Assembly (NCBI GenBank): GCA_023403475.1
Contig: JAEYEL010000162.1
Location: 1 to 27,651 of the forward strand
Direction: 5' to 3'
Length of the DNA stretch: 27,651 nucleotides
DNA from: Actinomycetes bacterium
Lineage (GTDB): Bacteria > Actinomycetota > Coriobacteriia > Coriobacteriales > Eggerthellaceae
Below, piece by piece: positions 1 through 7,115 of this stretch. The notes beneath the pieces were generated by a model. The model made no database searches, had not been told where the DNA came from, and saw only the letters and a list, made by a program, of their open reading frames with translations. The translations under genes were made by a program, and so were the position numbers. Numbering within the stretch: position 1 is the first letter of the stretch; each line of letters begins with the position of its first letter.

Positions 1-208
1 AAGCATCTTCGCGCATGGTATGCAGAATTTCCAGCCCGTCCACTTCGGGCAGCATGATATCGAGTAAGACCAGTTCGGGAAGGCGAACCTTACAAGCGGA
101 GAAAAATTCGCTCGCAGCCGCGAAGCCCTTCGCCTCGAACCCCGCCTGCCTGAGCGCATACACCGTCAAATCGCGAATGTTAGTGTCGTCCTCAACGTAG
201 TAGATCAT
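1..208 (-). CDS. Response regulator, receiver domain (3' part cut by window edge)
   Basis: Only the first 69 codons lie in the window. They form the first half of a CheY-like receiver domain: a hydrophobic first strand ending in an acidic E-D-D (residues 6-8) that would bind Mg2+, and the phospho-acceptor Asp50 in the segment LLDIMLPEVDG. The wording around Asp50 is typical of OmpR/PhoB-type regulators, but the output domain is outside the window, so the DNA-binding class is inferred. The chosen ATG (206-208) has an AAGGA-type ribosome binding site about 13 bases upstream. The partner kinase is not visible and probably lies further left. An AT-rich inverted repeat about 85 bases upstream of the start may be an autoregulatory site. 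Confidence 0.85.
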   Translation of the reverse strand, partial: MIYYVEDDTNIRDLTVYALRQAGFEAKGFAAASEFFSACKVRLPELVLLDIMLPEVDGLEILHTMREDA

Positions 209-293
209 GGTCGTTTCGCCATCCTTCAACACGGCAAATTGCATGCGCCAATCTTCACATCTAGCGCGCCAACATACCCAAAATAAAAAATGA

Positions 294-321
294 CTTTACA
301 AAACTGCCCCCTATTGTAAAG
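294..321. promoter_or_regulatory. Inverted repeat upstream of the response regulator
   Basis: Two perfect 8-base arms (CTTTACAA and TTGTAAAG) are separated by 12 bases. The site lies in AT-rich DNA upstream of the minus-strand response regulator, with a T-rich stretch next to it on that strand. It could be an operator (for example for the regulator itself) or a weak terminator-like hairpin. The arms are seen directly; the role is inferred. Confidence 0.35.
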
Positions 322-383
322 CAGCCACAGGCTGCAAACACCGCGCATAATGTCAAATTTTGGTAAAGCCTGAAAGACCTGGT

Positions 384-406
384 GCAGGTTCTCCGCGCGA
401 ACCTGC
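384..406. other. Perfect 8-bp hairpin in the intergenic region
   Basis: GCAGGTTC and GAACCTGC flank a 7-base GC-rich loop. No U-run follows on either strand, so it is not a convincing intrinsic terminator. It may be an RNA hairpin or a protein binding site. Nothing else supporting a gene is seen between 209 and 480. Confidence 0.3.
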
Positions 407-520
407 GATAAAGATTTCAAATCTCCAAGGGCGTGAGGGCGTAGGTTATTTTCATTTTTAGAACATCTTACCTTCCCTGTTGGAAAAACATGCTAAAATG
501 CGGTTTCGGTGATTACGCGC

Positions 521-625
521 ACTGCGCGAGTCGCGCCTGCCACACGAGACGCGCCTGCTGCACGGGCTGCGCAGGCTTCAGCGGTTGCGCGAGTTGCACA
601 GGTCGTACGCTTTGCGCAGGCCACA
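521..625 (+). repeat. Degenerate 21-bp repeats in the leader of the magnesium unit
   Basis: This GC-rich stretch is built from about five imperfect 21-base units centred on variants of GCGCGAGT and TGCGCAGGC. Read in one frame it gives Ala/Arg/Gln-rich heptads; in another it gives a Cys-rich string. Neither frame has a good ribosome binding site and the two overlap, so I treat this as repetitive leader or non-coding RNA rather than a gene. An extended -10-like TGCTAAAAT (491-499) stands upstream and a probable terminator (674-711) downstream, so a short transcript of about 200 bases is possible. The remaining bases up to 921 hold an imperfect hairpin (about 770-815) and no gene that I can support. 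Confidence 0.4.
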
Positions 626-673
626 CAGGGCAAAGCGAAGGCTTTTGCAGCGCATCGTCACCAGATAGAAAAT

Positions 674-711
674 CCGCAACGATTGGTTCAAGCCAGCACG
701 TGCGGTTTTTT
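674..711 (+). terminator. Probable Rho-independent terminator
   Basis: The stem CCGCA(A)CG / CGTGCGG has one bulged A and a 17-base loop, and is followed directly by six T. It lies about 210 bases upstream of the MgtE-like gene start, with no plus-strand gene before it in the window. It would therefore end a short leader or small RNA, or act as an attenuator of the magnesium unit. Confidence 0.5.
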
Positions 712-921
712 ATTGGCTCAAGGAAAGGGACTTTGTTGAAGGTTCGAAAACAGAAACCTCACAGTAAGTAGCCCTCCTTCGGTTTCCTCGCGTTGGCAGC
801 CGAAGGGCGGCTGCGAACGCATCATCTGCATATCCCGATTTGCCAAGCGCGGCATAAGGCGCCCGCGCACAGGACAGTATCGAGAAGCGCGCTTGATGCA
901 CGACACGTAAGGAACCAAAGT

Positions 922-2274
922 ATGCTGTATCTCTCTCAAATGCTGGGGAAACCCGTCGTGGATTCCACCGGCGAAAAAATTGGAACTATTTCCGACCTGG
1001 CCATTTCCACCGGCGAGGTTTTCCCGCGCATTACCAGCTTGGCGTTTCAAGGGCCGGGCAAAGTGCCGTTCATGATCTCGTGGCGCAAGTATGTCGACGA
1101 GTTCACCGAAGACGGCATCACGCTTTCCGTGGAAGCGCACGATATCCGATTCAGCTATTTGCAGCCTGACGAAGTGCTGCTCGCACGCGATTTGCTGAAC
1201 CGCCAGATCGTCGATACGCAGGGGCTTAAAGTCGTGCGCGTGAACGACCTCAAGCTTTCGCGGTCGGGCACGCAGCTGCGCCTGCTGGGCGCCGAAGTGG
1301 GCGTGCGCGGCATCCTACGCGGGCTGGCGCCATGGCTTGAGCGTGCGGTTGTTGCCATGGCCCGCGCGTTCGGCAAGAAAATCGACGAGCAGATAATCGC
1401 CTGGAACTACATGGATCTGCTCGACCGCGACCTTTCCGAAGTGCAGCTTTCCGTTTCCCATAAGCGCTTGGACGAGCTGCACCCCGCCGACGTGGCCGAC
1501 ATCTTGGAGCAGCTCGACCCGCAGCAACGCGCCAACGTGTTCAAGCATCTTGACGACGCGCAGGCCACCGAGGCCATTTCCGAAATGGAAGACGAATATC
1601 AGGCGGAATTCATCGACGAGATGGACGATGCCCGCGCCGCCGGCCTTCTGGGCAGCATGGATCCCGACGACGCGGCCGATATCGTGCGCGACCTTTCCTA
1701 TGAGAAAGCCGAAAAGCTTCTGCGTCTCATGGGCGTGGAAGATGCCGCCGAAATCCGCCAGCTTTTGGGCTACAAGGACGGCACCGCCGGCGGCATGATG
1801 ACCACCCAGTTCGTAGCCGTGCGCGAAGACGACACCGTGGGCGAGACTATCGAGGTTTTGCGCGAGCTTCCCGAAGACCACCCTTCCGTCCATTACGTCT
1901 ACGTGCTCGACGAGTACGACAAGCTGGTGGGCATCGTGTCGCTGCGCACGCTCGTGCTGACCGACGACGCGAAGCCCATCGGTAGCGTCATGTTCAAAGA
2001 CCTGATCACCGCCACGCCCGACGAAACCGAGGAAGACGTTTCCGCCGACATCTTCAAATACGAGCTCACCGCTATGCCCGTAGTCGACGAGCACGGTGCG
2101 CTTTTGGGCATCGTCACCGTCGATGACGCGTGGGACGCTATCGAGGAAGACGTGAGCGACGACAAGATGCACGTAAACGCGCTCATGGTGGTGGGCATCG
2201 CGCTGGCTGCGCTTCTGTTCCTTGCGTTGTACACGCTGGTGCTGTTCCAGATAATTGGATACACGTGGAGCTAG
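922..2274 (+). CDS. MgtE-like cytosolic regulator: PRC + MgtE_N + CBS pair + one C-terminal TM
   Basis: 450 residues. Two PRC-barrel-like segments come first (about 5-85 and 86-165), then an MgtE N-terminal superhelical domain (about 187-290, with HPADVADILEQLD and the repeated acidic DPDDAADI). Two CBS domains follow (about 292-410), and then a single hydrophobic segment (about 420-446) at the extreme C-terminus. The five-helix MgtE channel domain is absent, so this protein cannot be the Mg2+ pore. In MgtE the N and CBS domains bind Mg2+ and gate the channel, so a tail-anchored Mg2+ sensor is the likely role. The next gene, a NRAMP-related transporter, starts 4 bases after the stop, which suggests the two act together. 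The start at 922 is chosen for the AAGGA site 8 bases upstream; an in-frame start at 793 would add 43 residues of unrelated composition. Confidence 0.85.
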   Translation: MLYLSQMLGKPVVDSTGEKIGTISDLAISTGEVFPRITSLAFQGPGKVPFMISWRKYVDEFTEDGITLSVEAHDIRFSYLQPDEVLLARDLLNRQIVDTQGLKVVRVNDLKLSRSGTQLRLLGAEVGVRGILRGLAPWLERAVVAMARAFGKKIDEQIIAWNYMDLLDRDLSEVQLSVSHKRLDELHPADVADILEQLDPQQRANVFKHLDDAQATEAISEMEDEYQAEFIDEMDDARAAGLLGSMDPDDAADIVRDLSYEKAEKLLRLMGVEDAAEIRQLLGYKDGTAGGMMTTQFVAVREDDTVGETIEVLRELPEDHPSVHYVYVLDEYDKLVGIVSLRTLVLTDDAKPIGSVMFKDLITATPDETEEDVSADIFKYELTAMPVVDEHGALLGIVTVDDAWDAIEEDVSDDKMHVNALMVVGIALAALLFLALYTLVLFQIIGYTWS

Positions 2275-2278
2275 ACCG

Positions 2279-3628
2279 ATGGTATTGAGGAAGAAAGGCA
2301 TGCTGAACGACGTGTCGGGCAGGCGAGCCGACAACGACGTGTCGGGCGCTGCCTCAGCCACGAACGACACCGCCACCGGCAAAAGCCTTGCGAGCGGGAA
2401 GAAACACGGCAAGCTTTGGCTGTTGTTCGCCGCCATGGGCCCTGGCATTATCACGGCCATGGCCGGCAATGACGCGGGCGGCATCTCCACCTATTCCACG
2501 GTGGGCGCGAAGTTCGGGTTCGCAACGCTTTGGGTCATTCCCATCATGTGCGTGCTGCTCATCGTTGTGGAGATCACGGCCTCGCGCATGGGAGCCGTCA
2601 CCGGCAAGGGGTTCGCCGCACTCATTCGCGAAAGGTTCGGCATCCGCCTTACCGCCCTTGCCATGCTCGCCCTGCTTGTTGGCAACGTTGCCACAACGTT
2701 TTCCGAGTTCGCCGGCATCGCAAGCGGCATGGAAATGTTCGGGGTCTCGAAATATCTCTCCGTTCCCGTTGCCGCCGTAACCGTGTGGCTGCTTGTCATA
2801 GGTGGCAGCTACAAGAGCGTGCAGAAGGTGTTTTTGGCGCTTTCGTGCGTGTTCGTCACCTACGCCGTTGCTGCCTTCATGGCCGAACCTTCTTGGGAAA
2901 ACGCTTTGACCAGCACCGTTGTTCCCCAAGTTGTGAACGACCAGAGCTTCGTATCGCTTGTCATCGCCATGATTGGCACGACCATCGCCCCTTGGATGAT
3001 GTTTTTCACGCAAAGCAACGTAGTGGAAAAAGGTACCACGGCGAAGGATTTGTTCTCAACGAAAGTCGATGCGGTTTCGGGAACCATTGCCGCCTGCTTG
3101 GTGGCCTGGTTCATCATCGTCACCACGGCAACGGTGCTTTTTCCACAGGGCGTCGAAATAGAAAGCGCTGCCGATGCTGCTCGTGCGCTAGCTCCGTTCG
3201 CAGGTCAGTACGCCGAGGCTCTTTTCGCCATCGGGCTTATTGCCGCATCGTTTCTTGCGGCATGCGTGCTTCCCCTTACCACGTCGTTCGTCATCTGCGA
3301 GGCGTTCGGATGGGAAGCGGGCGTTTCGTTTAAATGGAAGGAAGCTCCTCTGTTCAAGAGCATCTTCACGTTCGTGATCGCGTTCTCCGCCGTTATCGTG
3401 CTTGTTCCGAACATAAATCTGCTGGGCATCATGCTTACCGCTCAGTTCGTGAACGGCATTATTTTGCCCGTGCTGCTGGTTTTCATGGCCATCATCTCCG
3501 CCGACAAGCGCATTATGGGAGCGTTTCGCTCACGTCCGGTTTCGCGGGCGCTCATCTGGCTAACGGTGGCAATTGTCACCGTGCTCACGGCGGCGCTCCT
3601 AGCTATGCAGATTTTAGGAATTGGATAG
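2279..3628 (+). CDS. NRAMP-related Mg2+ transporter (NRMT-like, SLC11 fold)
   Basis: 449 residues, about 11 hydrophobic helices after a soluble N-terminus of about 45 residues. It has the NRAMP fold pattern, but both metal-site motifs are changed. The helix-1 DPGN of Mn2+/Fe2+ transporters reads DAGG (residues 65-68), and the helix-6 MPH reads APW (237-239), so the soft-metal-binding methionine is lost. The same kind of change marks NRAMP-related magnesium transporters (NRMTs), one of which, from Eggerthella lenta, has a known structure. Mg2+ uptake is therefore the best call. A GGAG site sits 8 bases before the ATG at 2279; a second start at 2300 is also plausible. A 15-base exact repeat (2306-2320 and 2333-2347) encodes a duplicated N-D-V-S-G in the soluble tail. 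It is translationally close to the MgtE-like sensor upstream. Confidence 0.85.
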   Translation: MVLRKKGMLNDVSGRRADNDVSGAASATNDTATGKSLASGKKHGKLWLLFAAMGPGIITAMAGNDAGGISTYSTVGAKFGFATLWVIPIMCVLLIVVEITASRMGAVTGKGFAALIRERFGIRLTALAMLALLVGNVATTFSEFAGIASGMEMFGVSKYLSVPVAAVTVWLLVIGGSYKSVQKVFLALSCVFVTYAVAAFMAEPSWENALTSTVVPQVVNDQSFVSLVIAMIGTTIAPWMMFFTQSNVVEKGTTAKDLFSTKVDAVSGTIAACLVAWFIIVTTATVLFPQGVEIESAADAARALAPFAGQYAEALFAIGLIAASFLAACVLPLTTSFVICEAFGWEAGVSFKWKEAPLFKSIFTFVIAFSAVIVLVPNINLLGIMLTAQFVNGIILPVLLVFMAIISADKRIMGAFRSRPVSRALIWLTVAIVTVLTAALLAMQILGIG

Positions 3629-3725
3629 CGCGGATAACGCGTTCGTCGTGAGGCACTTTCGACCGCCGCTCGCCTCACCCGCAAACCGACGCTGTTGGCA
3701 AGTGCCAGCACATCTGACGGAAAGT

Positions 3726-3818
3726 GGCGCAAGGCGCTCTATCTTGCCGCCAGCCTGGCGCAAGGCGCCCTATCTTGCCGCTAACCTGACGAAAGGCGCC
3801 CTATCTTGCCGCCAGCCG
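3726..3818. repeat. Three tandem 31-bp repeats overlapping the 3' end of the Rrf2 gene
   Basis: Three copies begin at 3726, 3757 and 3788 with few mismatches. Each contains GGCGC(C/T)CTATCTTGCCGC. On the minus strand this segment is the end of the Rrf2 gene, with the codons for its last residues (ending A-A-R) and the stop. The third copy spans the real stop codon, and the other two lie downstream as non-coding copies of the gene's tail. They occupy most of the gap between the convergent transporter and Rrf2 genes. Confidence 0.85.
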
Positions 3819-4271
3819 CAAGGATTCGTTTTCCAAGCGATCGGCAAGATAATGCTCGGCGTGTTCCGCATCCTGTGCGCAGTTGAGCAGCGCATCGACG
3901 GTCAGGCTGTCCAGATACGCATCGAAGCTGTCTTCTATGAGATCGTACGTTTGCTCCACGTTTCGTACCACCTCGCCGCCCTGCCGGCTAGACCGTTTAT
4001 CGTGCATCGAATGCTTGGAATCCTCGTCGAGCGCCATCACAATCTGCAGAACGCTTATGCCGGAAGGGTCTTTGGCAAGGCTGTAGCCTCCGTTTTTGCC
4101 TGGACGAGCCTCTATAAGACCAGCGTTTCGCAGAAGTTGCGCGAGCTGGATGAGATAATCGCGCGGAATGGACATGTCGTTCGCTATGTCCTTCGACGAG
4201 CAAGTGGTTCCCTGCGCAGCCAAGTAAAGAATGGCTCGCAGACCGTAGTCGATCGACGCTTTGAGTTGCAC
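3801..4271 (-). CDS. Rrf2-family transcriptional regulator
   Basis: 156 residues. The N-terminal winged helix-turn-helix is typical of Rrf2 (YGLRAILYLA, then SIPRDYLIQLAQLLRNAGLI and RPGKNGGYSLA at about 55-66). The dimerisation helix follows at about 70-85. The three clustered cysteines that hold the Fe-S cluster in IscR and NsrR are missing: the only cysteines are near residue 24 and in the LLNCAQ segment. It is therefore probably not a cluster sensor of that type. The start is GTG with AGGAGG four bases upstream. The gene is alone on its strand, convergent with the NRMT gene and divergent from the folate gene. Its target is unknown; autoregulation through the AT-rich upstream DNA is likely but not shown. 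Confidence 0.88.
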   Translation of the reverse strand: MQLKASIDYGLRAILYLAAQGTTCSSKDIANDMSIPRDYLIQLAQLLRNAGLIEARPGKNGGYSLAKDPSGISVLQIVMALDEDSKHSMHDKRSSRQGGEVVRNVEQTYDLIEDSFDAYLDSLTVDALLNCAQDAEHAEHYLADRLENESLRLAAR

Positions 4272-4484
4272 AATGCCTCCTGTCTTTCATCAGCTTCGGG
4301 TTTCGCCCGATGCGGTTCGCCTTCGATGCTCTTCGAACTCGGTTCGGCTCACTCTCGGTGCGAACCCTTCCCGACGGAACTTGCGCTCGGTTCAGATCCT
4401 GCCCGATGCGGTCATGCCTCGCTCGGCATTCACTTATTTCTCTATATATATATGTTAATCAATCACTATTTCTTCTCAATACGC

Positions 4485-4513
4485 GAAAAGACGCCATGTT
4501 TCGGCGTCTTTTC
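4485..4513. terminator. Bidirectional terminator-like hairpin
   Basis: A perfect 11-bp stem (GAAAAGACGCC / GGCGTCTTTTC) with a 7-base loop ends in a T-rich arm on both strands. It is a good intrinsic terminator shape, but it lies between two divergent genes, where no known transcript needs ending. It may close an unrecognised small transcript. Confidence 0.45.
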
Positions 4514-4848
4514 AGGCAACCTCCGCAAAAGGCACGGTTTAAAAATAATTCGCAGTTTACGAATGCAGCGCAATTATAGCAAGAGTACGGCAGAAAATAT
4601 TGCTAAGTCGATTAATTATGAATACATTGCTGCAAAAAATTCTCATTAAAACGCCCATGAACATCTTTCGATTCCTTTGCGGGTCCATGCGAACCCCTGC
4701 GATGCCCCTCGGCAGCCGCGCCTTCTAGCCGACGCGTTCCTTCGGCGATGAGAAGTTCCTTGTTGCTTTCGCCTAGCTTCCATTGGCCGCGACATGCTTC
4801 CTAGATTCCGCAGCCAAAGTTCGCGGCATCTTCCCTTTGCAGAAAGAG

Positions 4849-4854
4849 TATACT
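4849..4854 (+). promoter_or_regulatory. -10 element TATACT directly before the folate gene
   Basis: TATACT ends 6 bases before the ATG at 4861. Transcription would start at or within a base or two of the start codon. No good -35 box or Shine-Dalgarno is visible. This suggests a leaderless mRNA, which is common in actinobacteria. Confidence 0.4.
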
Positions 4855-4860
4855 GGCCGC

Positions 4861-5535
4861 ATGGAAGAGAAGAAGGAAACTCGAAAAAGGGTGCTCGCCG
4901 CCCGCGATGCCATTCCCGCACGGGAACGTGAGTTGCGCAGCGCGCAAGCATGCCGCATGCTCGAGCGTTACCTTGAGGAACGTCTCGCTGAAAATATTCC
5001 TTTAGCCTGCGAAGATACCCTAACTTGCGGCGCTCCTGTTGTTGGCGTATATTCCGCCATGAAAAGCGAGGTGAGTCTTTCCGCGTTCGCAGATGCCGCG
5101 TTCGCGCGCGGCTGGCACGTGTGTTTCCCCTGCATGGTCAAGGAGGCTTCCGAGGCTTCCGAGGCCTCCGAAGTCCTCACAGTTTCGACGAGATCGCGCA
5201 CCCGCATGGAGTTCTTCCTTGTTTCCCGCAGCCAGATGGAGCGTGCTTGCAAGGCGTTCCTTTCGCATCCGCTGCGCAGTTTCGCGAGAGAAAAGCTCGA
5301 ACGGCAGGGATTTCGCTGTGTTGCACCACAGGAAATCGACGCCGTTGTGGTTCCCATGGTCGCGTTCGACGCTCACAATAATCGTCTCGGCTACGGCGGC
5401 GGGAACTACGACCGCTTCCTTCCGCAGCTGCGCGAAGGAGCGGTTGTCGTGGGCGTTGCCTTCAAGGAGCAGAAAATACCCGCCATTCCCCTCGAGCCTC
5501 ACGACCTTCCTCTCCCCTTCATCGTGCAAGCATAG
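4861..5535 (+). CDS. 5-formyltetrahydrofolate cyclo-ligase (MTHFS)
   Basis: 224 residues. It converts 5-formyl-THF to 5,10-methenyl-THF with ATP, in cytosolic one-carbon metabolism. The family fingerprint N-N-R-L-G-Y-G-G-G-N-Y-D-R (residues 173-185), the MKSEVSL segment (67-73) and the basic N-terminus (KKETRKRVLAARD) are all present. The EIDAVVVPMVAFD strand precedes the glycine motif as expected. It is a little longer than usual because of a variable insert containing three E-A-S repeats (about 95-103). The start at 4861 is preferred over an in-frame ATG at 4783 because the domain begins here and a -10 box lies just upstream. It is a single gene, convergent with the amidohydrolase. Confidence 0.9.
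   Translation: MEEKKETRKRVLAARDAIPARERELRSAQACRMLERYLEERLAENIPLACEDTLTCGAPVVGVYSAMKSEVSLSAFADAAFARGWHVCFPCMVKEASEASEASEVLTVSTRSRTRMEFFLVSRSQMERACKAFLSHPLRSFAREKLERQGFRCVAPQEIDAVVVPMVAFDAHNNRLGYGGGNYDRFLPQLREGAVVVGVAFKEQKIPAIPLEPHDLPLPFIVQA
5143..5169 (+). repeat. Three 9-bp tandem repeats inside the folate gene
   Basis: GAGGCTTCC is repeated three times (the last copy has one change) and encodes E-A-S three times. The in-frame unit length tolerates copy-number change. The repeat lies in a variable loop of the enzyme. Confidence 0.8.
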
Positions 5536-5674
5536 CGCCGATCAGGCTCCGATCGCACCTTGCGAGCATGCCGCCGATGACGATGGCTGACGACAAGACC
5601 TCTCTCCCAAGCAGCCCGCAACGTATTGCATGCAGAGAGCAGCGGCGGCTTCTCGCGCGAGATCGCCAAGAGAA

Positions 5675-6907
5675 CTATTCCCCCAGATAATCCACTGCAT
5701 ACTGGGCGGCAACGAGTGCTCCTTTGGCCAGAACACTTTCATCCACGGTATAGAAACAGCTGTGCTGCGGATGGTTCGCGCCCACATTGGGGTTGCGACC
5801 GCCCACGAACACGAACACACCGGGAACGAAGCGGAGGTACTCGCTGAAATCTTCGCCGGAAAGCGTTCCTTCGTAAGAACCGACGGCCTCTTCCCCCAGC
5901 GTTTCAACTATTGCGCGACGCGCTCGAGCGGCGCATTCCGGATCGTTCGCCAACCCGGCATTGCCCGACTCGAACGAAAAGGTGGCTTTCGCGCCGAATG
6001 CGCGAGCCAGCTTTCCCACAATGCGCTCCAAACGGTCGGGCACTTCGGCACGCAGCTTGTCGCTCCATGTGCGAACGGTGCCGGTCAGATACGCCGTTCC
6101 CGCCATAATGTTGCGCGCGCTGCCGCCGTGGAACTCCCCCACCGTCACCACCACCGGCTCGAACGGGGAAACATCACGGCTGACCAGCACCTGCAGCGCC
6201 GTGACCATTTCGGCGCCGACGACCACGGCGTCCACGCCCTTGTGCGGCATGGACCCGTGCGCGCTCACGCCCTCTATGTCGATGCGGAACCAGTCGGTGT
6301 GAGCCATACGTTGACCCGGCTCGCAGGAAAACGTGCCCGCTTCGACCTCGCTCCAAACATGCGCCCCGTAAATGGAATCCACCCCTTCAAGAACCCCCGC
6401 CGCTATCATGGCACGGGCACCGCAGGAAATTTCCTCCGCAGGCTGGAAGATCACGCGAACCTCCCCACGCAGCTGATCGCGCACTTCGGTAAGCAGACGA
6501 ACCGCGCCCAACGTCATGGCCATGTGGCAATCGTGCCCGCAGGCATGCATAATGCCCTCGCACTGGGAAGCGAATGGGGCGCCCGTGCGCTCGGTCACCG
6601 GCAGCGCGTCCATATCGGCCCGCATGGCAAGTCGGCGACGAGGAACGCCGTTGACATACGCATCGGGAGCCGCCCCTTCAATGGTGGCGCCCACGCCGGT
6701 TCCCAGCACGCGCTTCCACGGAACACCCAGGGCATCAAGCTCTGCGCACACCGCATCAGCCGTCCACTGCTCGTGCTTGCTCAATTCGGGATGCTGATGA
6801 AACATCCGTCGCAGCTCGATAACATGCGGTTCTATACGTTTCGCCCCTTCACGCAAGCGCTCGGTGGTGTTCTTTTCGGCTGGTTTCTTGTCATTCATAT
6901 GCGTCAT
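5675..6907 (-). CDS. M20D-family metal-dependent amidohydrolase / carboxypeptidase
   Basis: 410 residues. The M20D (IAA-amino acid hydrolase / N-acyl-amino acid amidohydrolase) pattern is complete: MRADMDALP with Asp100, MHACGHDCHMAM with metal ligands Cys123 and His125, QPAEE (Glu158/159), GAHVW (His183), a dimerisation lid domain in the middle, and a C-terminal HPQHS metal histidine. The enzyme would hydrolyse an N-acylated or amide-linked amino acid in the cytosol; no signal peptide is seen. The substrate cannot be read from sequence. Start 6907 has AAAGG 8 bases upstream; the second ATG at 6898 is possible. It lies downstream of the DUF5692-like genes on the same strand, after 208 bases with no gene, so cotranscription is possible but unproven. 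Confidence 0.88.
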   Translation of the reverse strand: MTHMNDKKPAEKNTTERLREGAKRIEPHVIELRRMFHQHPELSKHEQWTADAVCAELDALGVPWKRVLGTGVGATIEGAAPDAYVNGVPRRRLAMRADMDALPVTERTGAPFASQCEGIMHACGHDCHMAMTLGAVRLLTEVRDQLRGEVRVIFQPAEEISCGARAMIAAGVLEGVDSIYGAHVWSEVEAGTFSCEPGQRMAHTDWFRIDIEGVSAHGSMPHKGVDAVVVGAEMVTALQVLVSRDVSPFEPVVVTVGEFHGGSARNIMAGTAYLTGTVRTWSDKLRAEVPDRLERIVGKLARAFGAKATFSFESGNAGLANDPECAARARRAIVETLGEEAVGSYEGTLSGEDFSEYLRFVPGVFVFVGGRNPNVGANHPQHSCFYTVDESVLAKGALVAAQYAVDYLGE

Positions 6908-7115
6908 CGTGTTCGCCTTTCCTTTTCCCAGCATTCTAGCAGAACGCCTCTGCAAGCCATGCCGGCACACTGCGAACGCCACAACTAGCCAGCCGCGTTA
7001 GCCGCGCAACCGCCTTCCCATCTTCTACGGTCTTGTCGGCTGTCTCGGAATCGCGCAACCAACCTCCCTCGCCCGCCCCAAGGTGACGAGGCACGCGCCG
7101 AGTTATCGGAGCAAC

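Larger units (their letters stand above)
4272..4860. other. 589-base divergent intergenic region, partly AT-rich
   Basis: Next to the Rrf2 start there are imperfect GC-rich direct repeats sharing GCCCGATGCGGT (near 4310 and near 4400). From about 4430 to 4660 the DNA is clearly AT-rich, with a TA run (4443-4452) and a strong hairpin (4485-4513), unlike its neighbours. No reading frame there has a ribosome binding site or recognisable product. The Rrf2 promoter is probably in the AT-rich part. Confidence 0.5.

Noticed and set aside
674..711. tRNA-like T-loop (GGTTCAAGCC) near 685-695
   Set aside because: The flanking bases do not form a T stem and no other tRNA arm is present; a terminator explains the segment better.
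490..771. Cys-rich 93-codon frame (and an overlapping Ala/Arg-rich frame at 509)
   Set aside because: Both come from the same degenerate 21-base repeats, lack a good ribosome binding site, and run through a probable terminator.
700..921. M-box (Mg2+) riboswitch before the MgtE-like gene
   Set aside because: None of the conserved M-box segments could be recognised by eye.
1315..2490. 391-codon minus-strand open frame
   Set aside because: It lies antisense to the MgtE-like gene in GC-rich DNA and gives His/Val-rich sequence without a domain.
3621..4649. 342-codon plus-strand open frame
   Set aside because: It runs antisense to the Rrf2 gene and through the tandem repeats; it has no recognisable domain or ribosome binding site.
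5651..5662. Palindrome TCTCGCGCGAGA as terminator between the folate gene and M20D
   Set aside because: There is no loop and no T-run on either strand.
5630..6988. 452-codon plus-strand open frame
   Set aside because: It mirrors the M20D gene, whose metal motifs are clear on the minus strand.
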